From: Hymenobacter sp. YIM 151500-1
GTDB taxonomy: Bacteria; Bacteroidota; Bacteroidia; Cytophagales; Hymenobacteraceae
Length of the DNA stretch: 64,000 nt
Assembly: GCF_025979885.1 (NCBI RefSeq)
Contig: NZ_CP110139.1
Coordinates: 2,046,001-2,110,000 of the forward strand
Direction of reading: 5' to 3'
In this document: positions 34,076 to 43,390 of the stretch, piece after piece
Layout of the letters: each line of letters opens with the position of its first letter
Numbering within the stretch: the stretch's first letter is position 1
Made by a program: the position numbers and the translations under genes
Notes under the pieces: model-generated
The model's input: only the letters and a program-made list of their open reading frames with translations
Databases searched by the model: none
What the model was told of the DNA's origin: nothing

Positions 34076-34204
34076 GGTAAAACCGGTATCTGATGAACAG
34101 GAAGCAGTATTCATGAGCAGGGTTGAATGGGTGCAAACGGCGAAACAGAAAGGTGTAGACACCACCCACATCGAAGAAGAAATTGAACTACTCTTAGCTG
34201 ACCT

Positions 34205-37200
34205 CTACGGATTGGAAGCTCCTGAAAGGGATGCGGTAACAGCCTCTACAGATTGATCATCAGCATTGATAACCTCCAATAGCTCGTTGGCGTCAAGTTC
34301 GTACAGGGCGCATAATTGCTCTTCAACTGTTGCTTCCAGCTGAGAGCTATCCAGTCCTTTCCGCTTGGCCAATTGAATTTGCTCTACAGCTTGTTCAAAC
34401 CAAGCGGCCTGTTCACTTGTGGGCTGCTTGACGGGTATCTGATCAAAGAACACCTTGCTCAGTTCGCGTGTAACTCCTGGTAACTCTGGGAAGTTGCTTT
34501 TGAAGCAGTAGCGGAAAAGCTTTGAATTGAAAAACGCCGTTAGGTAGCCTAAACGCTCACCAGTGATGATGAAGCATTTCTGGTTAGTATAAAACGCTCC
34601 TTTGTCGTAGACGAAGGGCAGCACCGACGTCATGTTCGGGTAGATAATCTTCGGCTTCTCGAACTCTTCGTAGTAGTTAGATCCAAAACGTTGTAGAGCA
34701 TACCATTCATAGCGAATGCCTGTTTCAGCAGCATTTCTTGCACTCAGCTGTTGCTTAAACGAAGCTAAGTGTTCATACACAGCGGGGTACTGTGCAGCGA
34801 ATGCCTCTTCAGCAGCAGTAGAACTGCCTTTAATGCTCGCATCTCGATGCAAGGGAAAGTGCCAAGGGATGAACAGCAGCCATTGGTCGGCGAAGCGGAT
34901 GTGGTAGGGGTCGATGTCCCTGCCGCGAAGAAGGGGTCGTATAATTTCGGCTGATTTGGGGTCAGACGCGATAAGTTCGTCCTTCTTCTGGCTGGTTACT
35001 ACAAATGCCGGGTTTAAACCTGTCAAAATCCCCCTAAAGATTTTGATAGACCAGTTCTTCAGTGGTACGCCCTGTGCTTCTACTTTCTGCTTTATTTTAA
35101 CCTTCGAGCCATCCATCACAACCCAGCTTGTGGAAGAAAAGCCGCTTTCTATTACCGTGCGAGTTTCCAAGTACGGCCGCAGGGCGCGTAGTTGCCCGAA
35201 GTCCCGGTTGATTTTGCAAACGGCTGTTTGACGTTGGTTTGCATCCTTGGTCAGCACGATGATGTTGGCCAACAGAACAGCGTTGTCGAACAGCTGATAG
35301 TCGTTGAAGTCGAGCAGCGTAAGCGGGTTCGTTTTCTCCACAAAGAAAGTGCGCAGCTTCTCGCCGTAGTTGGCCCGAAGCCACTTGTTCGAGGTGATGT
35401 ACGCCAAGCAGCCACCAGGCTTCAGCATCTGGTAGCCTTTCTCGTAGAAGAGGGCATAGATGTCACCCGTCCGGGTGAATGTTTCGTAGCCGGCTTGCTG
35501 CAACAGGTCGCAATCAGCGCCCATTTTCTGCAGCTGGATGTAGGGCGGATTACCGATGACAATATCAAACCCGCCCTGCTCAAAGACATTACGGAAGTAC
35601 AGATGCCACAAGAAATAGGGCCGTTCGGTGCTATCCTGGAGCTTATCCAGCCGCTGCATAATGCCCTCTAAGCGTTCAACGATCTGCTGACATGAGTCTA
35701 CCACCCGTTGCTGTTTTGCGCGGGCCCGTTCCTTCTGCTGGCGCTTTGCGGCCGTATCCTTCGGGTCCAAGCGAACAGTCTGCAGCACCTTTTCGGCTTC
35801 TGCTAGCCTGATATGTGCTTGGTTCAGCTCCAGCTCTACGTTGTAATGCAAGTGCTGGTGAATACGCTCCGAAATCATCCGCCTCAACTCGGCTTTCGGT
35901 GGTGAATTCTTTTGGGGGCCATCACCCACGTTGAAGTAGCTGTCAAGCAACTCTTCCATTTCCTCGCTTTGCTTCTGCTGAGCCTCCTGGCGCACCAAGT
36001 CTAACTTGGTTTGCTGAGCCACCGAAGTCTGAAAAAAGCCCAACTGTTGTCCACCTTCCACCAAGGTTTTGGGCTCGTAGATGGCTCGTACTTGGTGCGT
36101 GGGCTTCACGTGGTGCAGCGGAATACCCTCGAACGATTCCAATAATGAGTTACCCTGCATGATTTTGTAATCCAGGTTGGGCAACGGGTGAGGCCGGTCC
36201 TCATCCACCACCAGCGCCAGCCAAAAGCGCAGCCGGGCTATATCCACCGCACCACGCTCCAGGTCCACGCCGTGGATGGTATGCTGGATGATGTGCTTTT
36301 TTACCTGTACCGGGTCGAAGGTGAGGCCGTGAGCCAGGTAGGGAAACAAATGGCGCCGCGCCGAGAAAATTTCCTGCAGCATCCCCATGGGGAAGGCCCC
36401 CGAGCCGATGGCCGGGTCGCATACCGTAATGTCGCGCAGCAGTTCGTCGGCGTATTGGGCATGAGGCCGCAGCGGCACCGTCACGTTCTGGTGCTGCACC
36501 AGTTCCACTACATCAGCCCTCGAAACACCATGAGGCACCAAACGCCGAGTTAGATGCTCCACCAGCGCTTCTTGGCACATGTACTGCACGATTTCGCGCG
36601 GCGTGTAGAAGGCCCCTTTCTCGCGGTTTTCCTCCAGTAGGTTCTCAAAAATATGGCCCAACATTTCCGGGTCAATACCTACCTCGTGGTCATCTGGCCG
36701 GTTTTCGTCAATGGTGAAGTTGTATTGCGCAAAAAACTCCAACAGGTCTTTGAAGAACTCAGCCGGGAAGTCTAGCGCCGCTGCTTGCGCATCGTCGTTA
36801 TCAAACAAGCCACCATTCAAGTAAGGCACCCGGCAAGCTTGGGTCATGCCCCCAACCTGAAAGCTGTGGTTAGGGCGGTCAGGGTTATTGAGTGTGCGGA
36901 AAAACAGCTCGGCTAATGCTTGGCTATGAAAATGTTCTTTTTCGGGAAAACGCTCGTAGAGGTCGAGCAAGAAGCTTTGGTTACCTCCCTTCCAATCTGC
37001 TGTGGTAGTAGGGCAACCTAGCCAGCCTTTGCGTTGCAGGAAATGCAGAAATACCAACCTGCCAAGCAGCTTTTTAGCGAAGTCACGGATGGGCTTCTCC
37101 TGCTTTTCTTTCTCCGCAGCCTTCTCGGGTACCGGTAGGCCTGGCAAAAACACTTCGCGGTGATGCAGCGCGAGGTACTTCCAGAACCGTTCGTAGTGCG

Positions 37201-37834
37201 CTTTGTAGCGGTTGAAGAACTCTTTGTTGAGTTTATCGACCGAGAAAGCATCTTGCACGTGCTTTAGCTCCGCTACTGGCTGTTGCGCTGCCAGCATCTG
37301 CAGCCGCTCCGTGGCTGTGCTGCAAGCCTCTTGCTGGCCCAGCACGTATGTGTAGCGCTTGCTGTTGGTAGACGTGGTAACGACTTCTCCCGTTTCCTCA
37401 TCCAAGCTGCTTTGCTGGGTAAGAAAGCTAAAGCGGTAAGCGTGGGGCTGAGTAGGATCGTGGAAAAAGGCCAAAAGCCCGTCAGCGCGCTGGTCGTCCG
37501 TTAGATTGAACACCATGTTGCGCAGCCCCACGCGGTTGCGGGCAATATCTACGGTGCCAGGTGCCAGCTCCACTTCCACTACGGCCAGCTGAGATTTAGC
37601 TCCAAATAAATCAGCGGCTCCCAGCTGCACCACGCCAAGCTGGCGTTTACCGGTCACCTTTGCTGTGTAACGCTCTTCTATCTCCAGCGGCACCGGCATA
37701 GGAAACCACTTTATCTGCTCGCGTCCGAACATGTGAGGCAAGAGCGTTTCATGCCATGTGTTGGAACTGAAAGGTTGACGCAGATACTCTTTTAACTGGT
37801 TGTTGGGTAGGCCGGAAGTAGCGTGAGTGGGCAT
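34205..37834 (-). CDS. Large Eco57I-like N6-adenine methylase with invertible C-terminus
   Basis: The 1,209-residue protein has an N-terminal region of unknown role with LAVVEVELAPGTVDIARNRV, a possible degenerate PD-(D/E)XK. A methylase core follows: motif X EKGAFYTPREIVQYM (about 400), motif I ITVCDPAIGSGAF, motif IV DIVIGNPPYIQLQKMG, and a helical charged insert between I and IV. The C-terminal target-recognition region (about 960-1,209) is split by IR1 (residues 964-985) and IR2 (1,060-1,133) into two exchangeable parts: the segment between them and the tail. The start is ATG 37834. It follows the PLD-helicase gene by about 20 bases, so the two form one system. Confidence 0.85.
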   Translation of the reverse strand: MPTHATSGLPNNQLKEYLRQPFSSNTWHETLLPHMFGREQIKWFPMPVPLEIEERYTAKVTGKRQLGVVQLGAADLFGAKSQLAVVEVELAPGTVDIARNRVGLRNMVFNLTDDQRADGLLAFFHDPTQPHAYRFSFLTQQSSLDEETGEVVTTSTNSKRYTYVLGQQEACSTATERLQMLAAQQPVAELKHVQDAFSVDKLNKEFFNRYKAHYERFWKYLALHHREVFLPGLPVPEKAAEKEKQEKPIRDFAKKLLGRLVFLHFLQRKGWLGCPTTTADWKGGNQSFLLDLYERFPEKEHFHSQALAELFFRTLNNPDRPNHSFQVGGMTQACRVPYLNGGLFDNDDAQAAALDFPAEFFKDLLEFFAQYNFTIDENRPDDHEVGIDPEMLGHIFENLLEENREKGAFYTPREIVQYMCQEALVEHLTRRLVPHGVSRADVVELVQHQNVTVPLRPHAQYADELLRDITVCDPAIGSGAFPMGMLQEIFSARRHLFPYLAHGLTFDPVQVKKHIIQHTIHGVDLERGAVDIARLRFWLALVVDEDRPHPLPNLDYKIMQGNSLLESFEGIPLHHVKPTHQVRAIYEPKTLVEGGQQLGFFQTSVAQQTKLDLVRQEAQQKQSEEMEELLDSYFNVGDGPQKNSPPKAELRRMISERIHQHLHYNVELELNQAHIRLAEAEKVLQTVRLDPKDTAAKRQQKERARAKQQRVVDSCQQIVERLEGIMQRLDKLQDSTERPYFLWHLYFRNVFEQGGFDIVIGNPPYIQLQKMGADCDLLQQAGYETFTRTGDIYALFYEKGYQMLKPGGCLAYITSNKWLRANYGEKLRTFFVEKTNPLTLLDFNDYQLFDNAVLLANIIVLTKDANQRQTAVCKINRDFGQLRALRPYLETRTVIESGFSSTSWVVMDGSKVKIKQKVEAQGVPLKNWSIKIFRGILTGLNPAFVVTSQKKDELIASDPKSAEIIRPLLRGRDIDPYHIRFADQWLLFIPWHFPLHRDASIKGSSTAAEEAFAAQYPAVYEHLASFKQQLSARNAAETGIRYEWYALQRFGSNYYEEFEKPKIIYPNMTSVLPFVYDKGAFYTNQKCFIITGERLGYLTAFFNSKLFRYCFKSNFPELPGVTRELSKVFFDQIPVKQPTSEQAAWFEQAVEQIQLAKRKGLDSSQLEATVEEQLCALYELDANELLEVINADDQSVEAVTASLSGASNP
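34434..34654. repeat. Inverted repeat IR2, right arm (221 bp)
   Basis: The partner of 33855-34075. Recombination here swaps only the last part of the methylase (34205-34433). Confidence 0.88.
34878..34944. repeat. Inverted repeat IR1, right arm (67 bp)
   Basis: The partner of 33574-33640, identical over 67 bp. Recombination here swaps the target-recognition segment and tail together. Confidence 0.9.
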
Positions 37835-37853
37835 GTAAGTAGTAGTTAGCTGA

Positions 37854-40800
37854 CTACACAAAGGATTCAGAAATGATGATGCGCGGCAAGATTACGGCCG
37901 TTGCGGGGACGGCCTCAGCCGGTGAAGGTTCCGCAACAATCGAAACAGGAGGTGAAGTTGGTTCCGCTTCCAACGGGTAGCCCTGCAGGATGTGCATTAG
38001 TTGGCTTAGCAACACTGGTATTTTGAACTTGGCTTTTTTGTGAGCCGCCTGCAGTTTGTTTACATCGCGCTGCAGCTGTTGAAACTGTCCCTTGGATATA
38101 GCTTGCTTGGCTGCTCTGATGCGTTGCGTTTCCTCCGGGTCTAGGTGTACTACTTTGAGACAGGCATCTAGAAAGTCCAACGCCTTTTTCTCGTTGGGGG
38201 GGAGCTTGGTTGGGGTCAGCGCCATAGGCCGGGCTGCCTCTAGTTGTATTTGTCGTGCAAAGGCTTCGGTAGCGGCACGTACTTGCTGGTGATGACTCTC
38301 CGGTAGTGAGTGAGGAGCTTCGTCGGGTGTTGCCTCAAATAGCTTTACTGCTTCCAGAAACGACTTTTCCTCTAATTGCCCATCCGGCTTGCAGGCGTAA
38401 AAAACGTCGCGCAATGGGTTCCGCAAATACAACAGTGTCGAGCCGACAACAGGCTCTTTACGGTCCGTCCGAGCAGTGCGGGCCCGAAGTGGTAACTGCT
38501 TGATGCGGCGGAATTCGGCGTTATTTTCCTCGCGGAACTTGCGTAGCCAAAGCAAGTAGTTCAAGCGTAAGTCCCGTTCTTCTTCAGGGTTCTTGTCAAA
38601 CAGCCCGAAAGAGTTGGTTTCTTCCTCCGGTGAATACACTTCGCTGTCTTCGCCCAGTGCTTCGTGAAAAGCCTGCAGCTTCATGAACGCTTTCCGTTCC
38701 AACTCGATGTTTGAGTTGACTTGCGCGGTCGGGAAAAAGTTATGTACGAATATTTCGTCGGCTTCAGTACCAATTCGGTTTACACGTCCAATGCGTTGCA
38801 TCAAGCGCGTTGAATTCCAAGGGGTATCATAATTGACAATAACATTAGCGCGGTGCAGGTTGATGCCTTCAGCCAAAACCTCCGTGGCGATGATAATATC
38901 GTAGTCGTTAGCGCGTTGTTCTTTGGGTAAGTTCGCATCAAAATTTGCTCGAACAACCGGCATAAGTGCAGCCCGGTTGCTGCCATCTACCACCAGTACC
39001 CGACGCGTAGAGTGCTCTTGCAGCCTATTAGCGAGGTAAGACGTGGTATCCTTTGCTTCCGAGAAAATAACCAGCTGTTGATTTCGGTTGCGTTGCTTAT
39101 CGAAAAGCTCCGGCTCCAGCTGCGTCAGAAACTCATCTAGTTTAGGATCAAACCCCTTGACTTCTTCCCAGGCCGAAGTCAGTTCGCGCAACAAGCTTAG
39201 GTCGCGCTGTAGCCCTCCTAAGAAACCAGGGACAAAATCTTCAGGTGTGCAAATCTCAATACTGGGGTCACTCAGCTGTTGGCTCAGCAGCAGGGCTTCT
39301 AGCTCCTCTTCTCTGCCTTCCAGTACGTATTCGGTAACCGACAAACTAGGAGCAATATAGATTTTGCCCTGTTCGAACATGGTAACCATGGCCTGCGTGG
39401 CATCACAAAACTTGCCTAGCGAGTTACGAAACGCATGGAAGCTGCTGTCAATGCGTTTGACTAGCAGCGTCCGCATGATGTGCGCTAGTGACTGCGAAAT
39501 GCGGTCTGCGTAGCGGTACTTGCTCTTTTTAGGCTCGGTAAGGTGTTGAATGGCCCGGTAACGGTTGTATGTCAGCTCATGGGCCAGAACGAAAATAGTA
39601 CGATCAAACAGTGCTTCCAGCTTGGGCGGTAGCTGGTAAAGAATCTTATGCGGTTTGCCTACGTGCGGGAATTTTATTCCCTGCTCCTTCAGGTCTTCCT
39701 TGTATTCAGGGTGCGCCCGTAAGTCAGTGCGAGTGCGCCGCACAATAATGGGTTCCAAAACTTTGTCGCGTATAGCGGCATACACTTGCTTGATGCCCGC
39801 TCTAACCAAAGCGGTGTTTTCTTGTCTACGCAGCTTATCGTAAGCATCGATCTGCTGGCGGAAAAAGTGCTGCAGGTTGCCTACTTCCAGCGTCGAGTCT
39901 TTCGCGTCTTGGAACAGGTAAACAAGGTTGGCTATATCCTGCGGCCGATTGTTGAGAGGGGTAGCCGAAATAAGAATTACGCGCTTGCGGTCAAGCTGGC
40001 CAGCTAAAGCACCTGAGGTAACGCGACGACGCGTTGGTGTCTTGCAAAGCTTTTGCAACTCGCCATACATGCCGGCAGTGTCGTTACGAAACTTATGAGC
40101 TTCGTCCACGATGATAAGGTCGTAGTCTTCGGCCGGATGTGGAAGCTTGTGCAAGCTTCCATTGGTGAGCACATCGTAGTGCCCGATGTTGGTAAAGCTG
40201 AACTTGCGGATTGCCTCTCGCCAGTTGGATTCGAGAGCGGGAGGGGTAATGATGAGTGCCCGACCGATGTATTCAGTCGTGTGCAAGTGAATGAGGTATT
40301 GCCGGGCAATCAGTGTGCCCACAATAGTTTTGCCTAGACCCACTACATCAGCCAAGAAGAAGCCAAAATGGTCTTTCATCTTGCGGTAGCCGTCGTTTAC
40401 GGCATCAATCTGGTACTTCAGGCGCTTGAAGCCCTGTGGCAAATCAGCGGCTGCACTCGGGTCATACTCTACCGCTTTTCCGAAGTATTCCACCAAGAGC
40501 TTAACGTACAACTCAAACGGCGTAATGGGCGCGTTAGGGTCACCCAGATAGGTCTTCTCCCGCACAGTGCGCGTCAAGTCAGCTGGCAATACATCAACTG
40601 ACTGGCGCCATAGGGTTTCGAAGGTTTCCGTGGCAAAAGCCACATCAGCGTAATCCTTCAGTTCGACGTTGAACTCAAAATTATGTGCTAGCCCCGACGC
40701 GCTCAGGTTACTGGAGCCAGTGATAACGGAACCAGAGTTATGTGAATTGAAAGGCGCTGGGCGGAAAATGTAGATTTTTGAGTGTAAGCGTTGGCTAGGA

Positions 40801-41177
40801 TGTGCCTTAATCTTGATTTGCCCCGACGCAACACGGTCTACCAGCCAGAAAATGCCGTCTTCAACCTCCTTTCTATATTCTGCTTGCTGAATGTCGCGGG
40901 CGAAGTCCTTCAAGGCTTCTTCGCGTGCTTCCCCAGACTTACCCATAAAATGTAGACCTTGGTGATGCGCTTGCTGTATAAGCGGGTCCACGTTGATACC
41001 AACCAGTATACGTACTTCTGGTACAGTCTCCAGCCACTTTTGTATTTGGAAGTAACCCGAAGCACGGAAGTAGCCTACTAATGCATCGAAAGCCTGAACA
41101 GTAGTGTTTTCAAGTACGCCTGCAAACTTGGCTAGAAGAGTGTTTCCTTCCGAGTTGGTAAAGAACTTTGTATTCAT
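37854..41177 (-). CDS. PLD-domain SNF2-type helicase (restriction/defence effector)
   Basis: The 1,107-residue protein opens with a PLD-like domain whose HSKIYIF (H-x-K) lies at about residue 130, within ITGSSNLSASGLAHNFEFN context. A superfamily 2 SNF2-like helicase follows: FFLADVVGLGKT (Walker A), YDLIIVDEAHKFRN (Walker B), VILISATPLNNRP (motif III), and RLMQRIGRVNRIG (motif VI). A helical C-terminal region ends it. PLD-helicases next to methylases occur in restriction and DISARM-like defence; no other DISARM or BREX gene is seen here. It is transcribed just before the methylase. Confidence 0.88.
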   Translation of the reverse strand: MNTKFFTNSEGNTLLAKFAGVLENTTVQAFDALVGYFRASGYFQIQKWLETVPEVRILVGINVDPLIQQAHHQGLHFMGKSGEAREEALKDFARDIQQAEYRKEVEDGIFWLVDRVASGQIKIKAHPSQRLHSKIYIFRPAPFNSHNSGSVITGSSNLSASGLAHNFEFNVELKDYADVAFATETFETLWRQSVDVLPADLTRTVREKTYLGDPNAPITPFELYVKLLVEYFGKAVEYDPSAAADLPQGFKRLKYQIDAVNDGYRKMKDHFGFFLADVVGLGKTIVGTLIARQYLIHLHTTEYIGRALIITPPALESNWREAIRKFSFTNIGHYDVLTNGSLHKLPHPAEDYDLIIVDEAHKFRNDTAGMYGELQKLCKTPTRRRVTSGALAGQLDRKRVILISATPLNNRPQDIANLVYLFQDAKDSTLEVGNLQHFFRQQIDAYDKLRRQENTALVRAGIKQVYAAIRDKVLEPIIVRRTRTDLRAHPEYKEDLKEQGIKFPHVGKPHKILYQLPPKLEALFDRTIFVLAHELTYNRYRAIQHLTEPKKSKYRYADRISQSLAHIMRTLLVKRIDSSFHAFRNSLGKFCDATQAMVTMFEQGKIYIAPSLSVTEYVLEGREEELEALLLSQQLSDPSIEICTPEDFVPGFLGGLQRDLSLLRELTSAWEEVKGFDPKLDEFLTQLEPELFDKQRNRNQQLVIFSEAKDTTSYLANRLQEHSTRRVLVVDGSNRAALMPVVRANFDANLPKEQRANDYDIIIATEVLAEGINLHRANVIVNYDTPWNSTRLMQRIGRVNRIGTEADEIFVHNFFPTAQVNSNIELERKAFMKLQAFHEALGEDSEVYSPEEETNSFGLFDKNPEEERDLRLNYLLWLRKFREENNAEFRRIKQLPLRARTARTDRKEPVVGSTLLYLRNPLRDVFYACKPDGQLEEKSFLEAVKLFEATPDEAPHSLPESHHQQVRAATEAFARQIQLEAARPMALTPTKLPPNEKKALDFLDACLKVVHLDPEETQRIRAAKQAISKGQFQQLQRDVNKLQAAHKKAKFKIPVLLSQLMHILQGYPLEAEPTSPPVSIVAEPSPAEAVPATAVILPRIIISESFV

Positions 41178-41804
41178 CTAATTCTAGGGTGCACTCTTGC
41201 TCGGTTTACTTCGGCAAGCTGCGCAAGATAGAATAAAGGGGTGTTTTCTTTAATCTATAGTAAACCTTATTAGGGTTGAAGCTTTATCGCGTGCATAGGC
41301 GCGCTCGGCGCTGTGCACGCGCAAATTATGTAGGGCTTAAGCGCCCACCAAGACCGTATCACGCCCCCACTCGCCGCACAGACGCAACGTGTCTTGGATA
41401 CCGACGGATGTTTGGTACTCCTTGCGCCTACTCGATGGCCACGCGCAAGGGGCTCAGCGAGTGATTATAGAGCTTACTCACGGTGGGCGGGCCATATCCA
41501 CTTGCGCCTCTCCAGCGTGTGCCAGCGCTGATACTGCTCCCATACTGGGGCAAAGTCGTAAGCAAGCCATCAAACTCGGCTACAGCAGGCTGATCAAAGC
41601 CAGAAACTGCCGTGGACGGGCCCGCAAAGCTGTGTAATCCACCCAGCAGAATTACGCCCTCTGCTTGCGGAGTGATATAATCCTCCTGTGCGAGTTAGCT
41701 TTAATGCACTGTTCACTACCGTTGGCGGAAAAAATAAAGTCGCTAGATTGCTAATAAATTTAGTTAGCAAATCTTTTCCGCTCCTGGCATGCCCACCGAA
41801 ACTC
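41178..41804. other. Intergenic, about 630 bases, no gene identified
   Basis: No coding region with support. A nested inverted repeat is at 41725-41781: outer arms GCGGAAAA/TTTTCCGC, inner arms GATTGCTAA/TTAGCAAATC. The structure could be a terminator or a mobile-element end. The surrounding sequence looks like decayed DNA. Confidence 0.4.
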
Positions 41805-42275
41805 CTACCCGCCTAAGGCGTGCTCACGGCCGGCGGCAGTCAGCAGTTGCTGGCCTAGCTGGGTCAGCAGCCCGTCCTGCAGGCGAAACCGGTCGTGCAG
41901 GGCGAAGTAGCTTAGGTCCAGCCCCTGGCGGGCCTGGGTTTCCAAGTGCTGGGCATCGAGGTGCACGTGGATGACGTCCGCCGGGCCGTCCCAGGCCAGC
42001 GCCCCGTATTCGCCGCCGGGGTACAGGCCCGCGTCGCCAAAGTGAAACCGGTCTTGCTCGGTTCGGGGGCCGCTCCGGCGGCTGGAGCCCACGGGCTGGC
42101 GGCCCTGGTGGATGATGAGCAGGTGCTGGGCGTGGAAGTGCGCCGGCAAGGCCATGGCCTCCAGTTGGAAGCGTTCCACCCGCAAGCCGGGCCAGGCCTG
42201 CGTGGCACTGGTTTGCAGCGCTGGCCGGCCATACGTCTCGGAGTGGTAGGTGTAGTTCGGGGCATCGGGCATCAA
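41805..42275 (-). pseudogene. AraC-family regulator, truncated (N-terminal part only)
   Basis: The 156 residues match the sensory, cupin-like N-terminal part of an AraC regulator, with LRVERFQLEAMALPAHFHAQ and DAGLYPGGEYGALAW. The protein ends before the DNA-binding HTH pair, at a stop beside the intergenic repeat. It cannot bind DNA as usual, so it is probably a relic broken at an insertion boundary. Confidence 0.65.
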
Positions 42276-42604
42276 AGGGTAACCCGAGGGCCCTCGAAAA
42301 GTTTAGCTCCAGAATAACAATTCAGCACGCCGAGGTTTCCCCACCAAGCGAGTCAGCCGCTCTGCTTGCCGCTGCTGGGTCGCCTACGCCAAAGAATGTT
42401 AGCCGGTTTGAAACTGATGCCCTTAAGCCAGTACCAATCCACTACTGACGCTGAGCTTTGCTGCATAGGTATTCGCCTGCCGGCTGACTGTGGTCGCGCA
42501 ACAGATGACGCAGCATTATTTGTTCCAGCCCGTTTAGGCGGTACTACCCAAACGAAAAGCCCACTCCTGATTGTAGGAGCGGGCTCACCTTTTGCTGACA
42601 GGGG
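42276..42604. other. Intergenic, no gene seen
   Basis: About 330 bases. Besides the terminator at 42558-42585, nothing is recognised. Confidence 0.4.
42558..42585 (-). terminator. Terminator for the small gene at 42605
   Basis: AGCCCACTCCT, loop GATTGT, AGGAGCGGGCT with one wobble pair. On the minus strand a TTTT follows, so it serves the leftward gene. Confidence 0.6.
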
Positions 42605-42733
42605 CTACTTGCGCACCCGCTCCTTCTCCGTGGTTTTTGGATTTTCTTCGGCGTACTCCTTAGTGGTGATGCGGCCGGATTCGGAGTCGCGGTAGATGGT
42701 CTTTTTGCGCTGGGGTTTGGGTTTGTTGCTCAT
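42605..42733 (-). CDS. Very small basic protein (42 aa)
   Basis: MSNKPKPQRKKTIYRDSESG begins the protein, which continues RITTKEYAEENP and ends in ERVRK. A good ATG, a terminator and charged composition support it; small proteins of this kind are frequent in Bacteroidota. Function unknown. Confidence 0.55.
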   Translation of the reverse strand: MSNKPKPQRKKTIYRDSESGRITTKEYAEENPKTTEKERVRK

Positions 42734-42769
42734 GAGAGTGGGTTGGCTAAAGTGAAAAAAGAAACTGCT

Positions 42770-43377
42770 CTAAGCTGCTAAGCGGGCAGTGGCTGGTGTG
42801 AAGCTGCCGTTGGTCAGGGCCCCGGCGTGGGCGCGCAGCAGGCGCTGGTACTTTTTGCGGCCTTGCCCCACCAAGCCCAGCATGTTCGTCAACTCCACGC
42901 GCCAGACCTCGTGCGGGGCCTTTTTCCGCACGCCGATGATGAGCAAGCGGGTAGCGCCCAGGGCATCCAGGTACAAGGCGGCTTGGCGGTCGTAGTCGTA
43001 CTTCTCGATGGTGGCAAGGAAGTGGGGCAGGTCGGGGGAGCTGGTGGTTTTGAAGTCGATGAGCGTAAGCTGGCGGCCGGCGCGGCCGCGGTAGAGCACG
43101 TCGCGGCAGTAGCGCTGGCGGCGCACCTGGCGGGCCAGGGTTTCGAGGTCGGCCCAGCGGATGCTGCGCTCCTGGGTGCGGGCGTACTGGGTTGGTTCCA
43201 GCACGGCGGCACGGCGGCGTGAAAGTGGGTGCCGAAGGCCGGGGCCGCGGGGTTGGGCTGGCGGGTTAGACCCAGCAGTTCGTGCTTCAGTTGGCTCAGG
43301 TCGGTATTGCTGATGCCGGGCAGGTCGCGGTACTGGGCCTGGGTAAGGCCGGGGTGATGGGTGAGGCTGTGAAACAT
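42770..43377 (-). pseudogene. Phage exonuclease (RecE/DUF3799-like), frameshifted
   Basis: The N-terminal part (MFHSLTHHPGLTQAQYRDLP, SNTDLSQLKHELLGLTR, GTHFHA) and the C-terminal part (LTLIDFKTTSSPDLPHFLAT, YDYDRQAALYLDAL) are in different frames. At 43202-43217 the 8-bp unit CACGGCGG is tandemly duplicated. Removing one unit restores a single frame (HAAVLEPTQY), so the gene was broken by an 8-bp duplication. The protein resembles phage exonuclease 8/PD-(D/E)XK nuclease-like domains. Translation of the downstream half from its own start is possible. Confidence 0.75.
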
Positions 43378-43390
43378 GGTTGTTAGGGTG

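Larger units (their letters stand above)
33574..34256 (+). pseudogene. Promoterless silent cassette: alternative 3' end of the methylase
   Basis: Open in one frame from about 33573 to a stop at 34256, with an in-frame stop (33570-33572) just upstream, so it cannot be made alone. It encodes: IR1 (RPLLRGRDIDPYHI); an alternative target-recognition segment (LIDTYNGKLVDVINPTTKQI and DYPAIYQHLSSFGDE) unlike the active gene's; IR2 (MTSVLPFVYDKGAFYTNQKC to VFFDQIPVK); and an alternative tail. Inversion would put these in frame with the methylase. The stop overlaps the active gene's last 52 bases on the other strand. Confidence 0.88.

Noticed and set aside
33876-34256. Independent gene on the plus strand starting at ATG 33876
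   Set aside because: It is the internal part of the silent methylase cassette; the frame is open further upstream with no promoter or proper start.
32883-41177. BREX or DISARM system
   Set aside because: Only a methylase and PLD-helicase are present; the other marker genes (PglZ, BrxL, DrmB) are absent within the window.
42366-42695. Plus-strand open frame of 109 codons
   Set aside because: It crosses a terminator hairpin and is antisense to the small basic protein gene.
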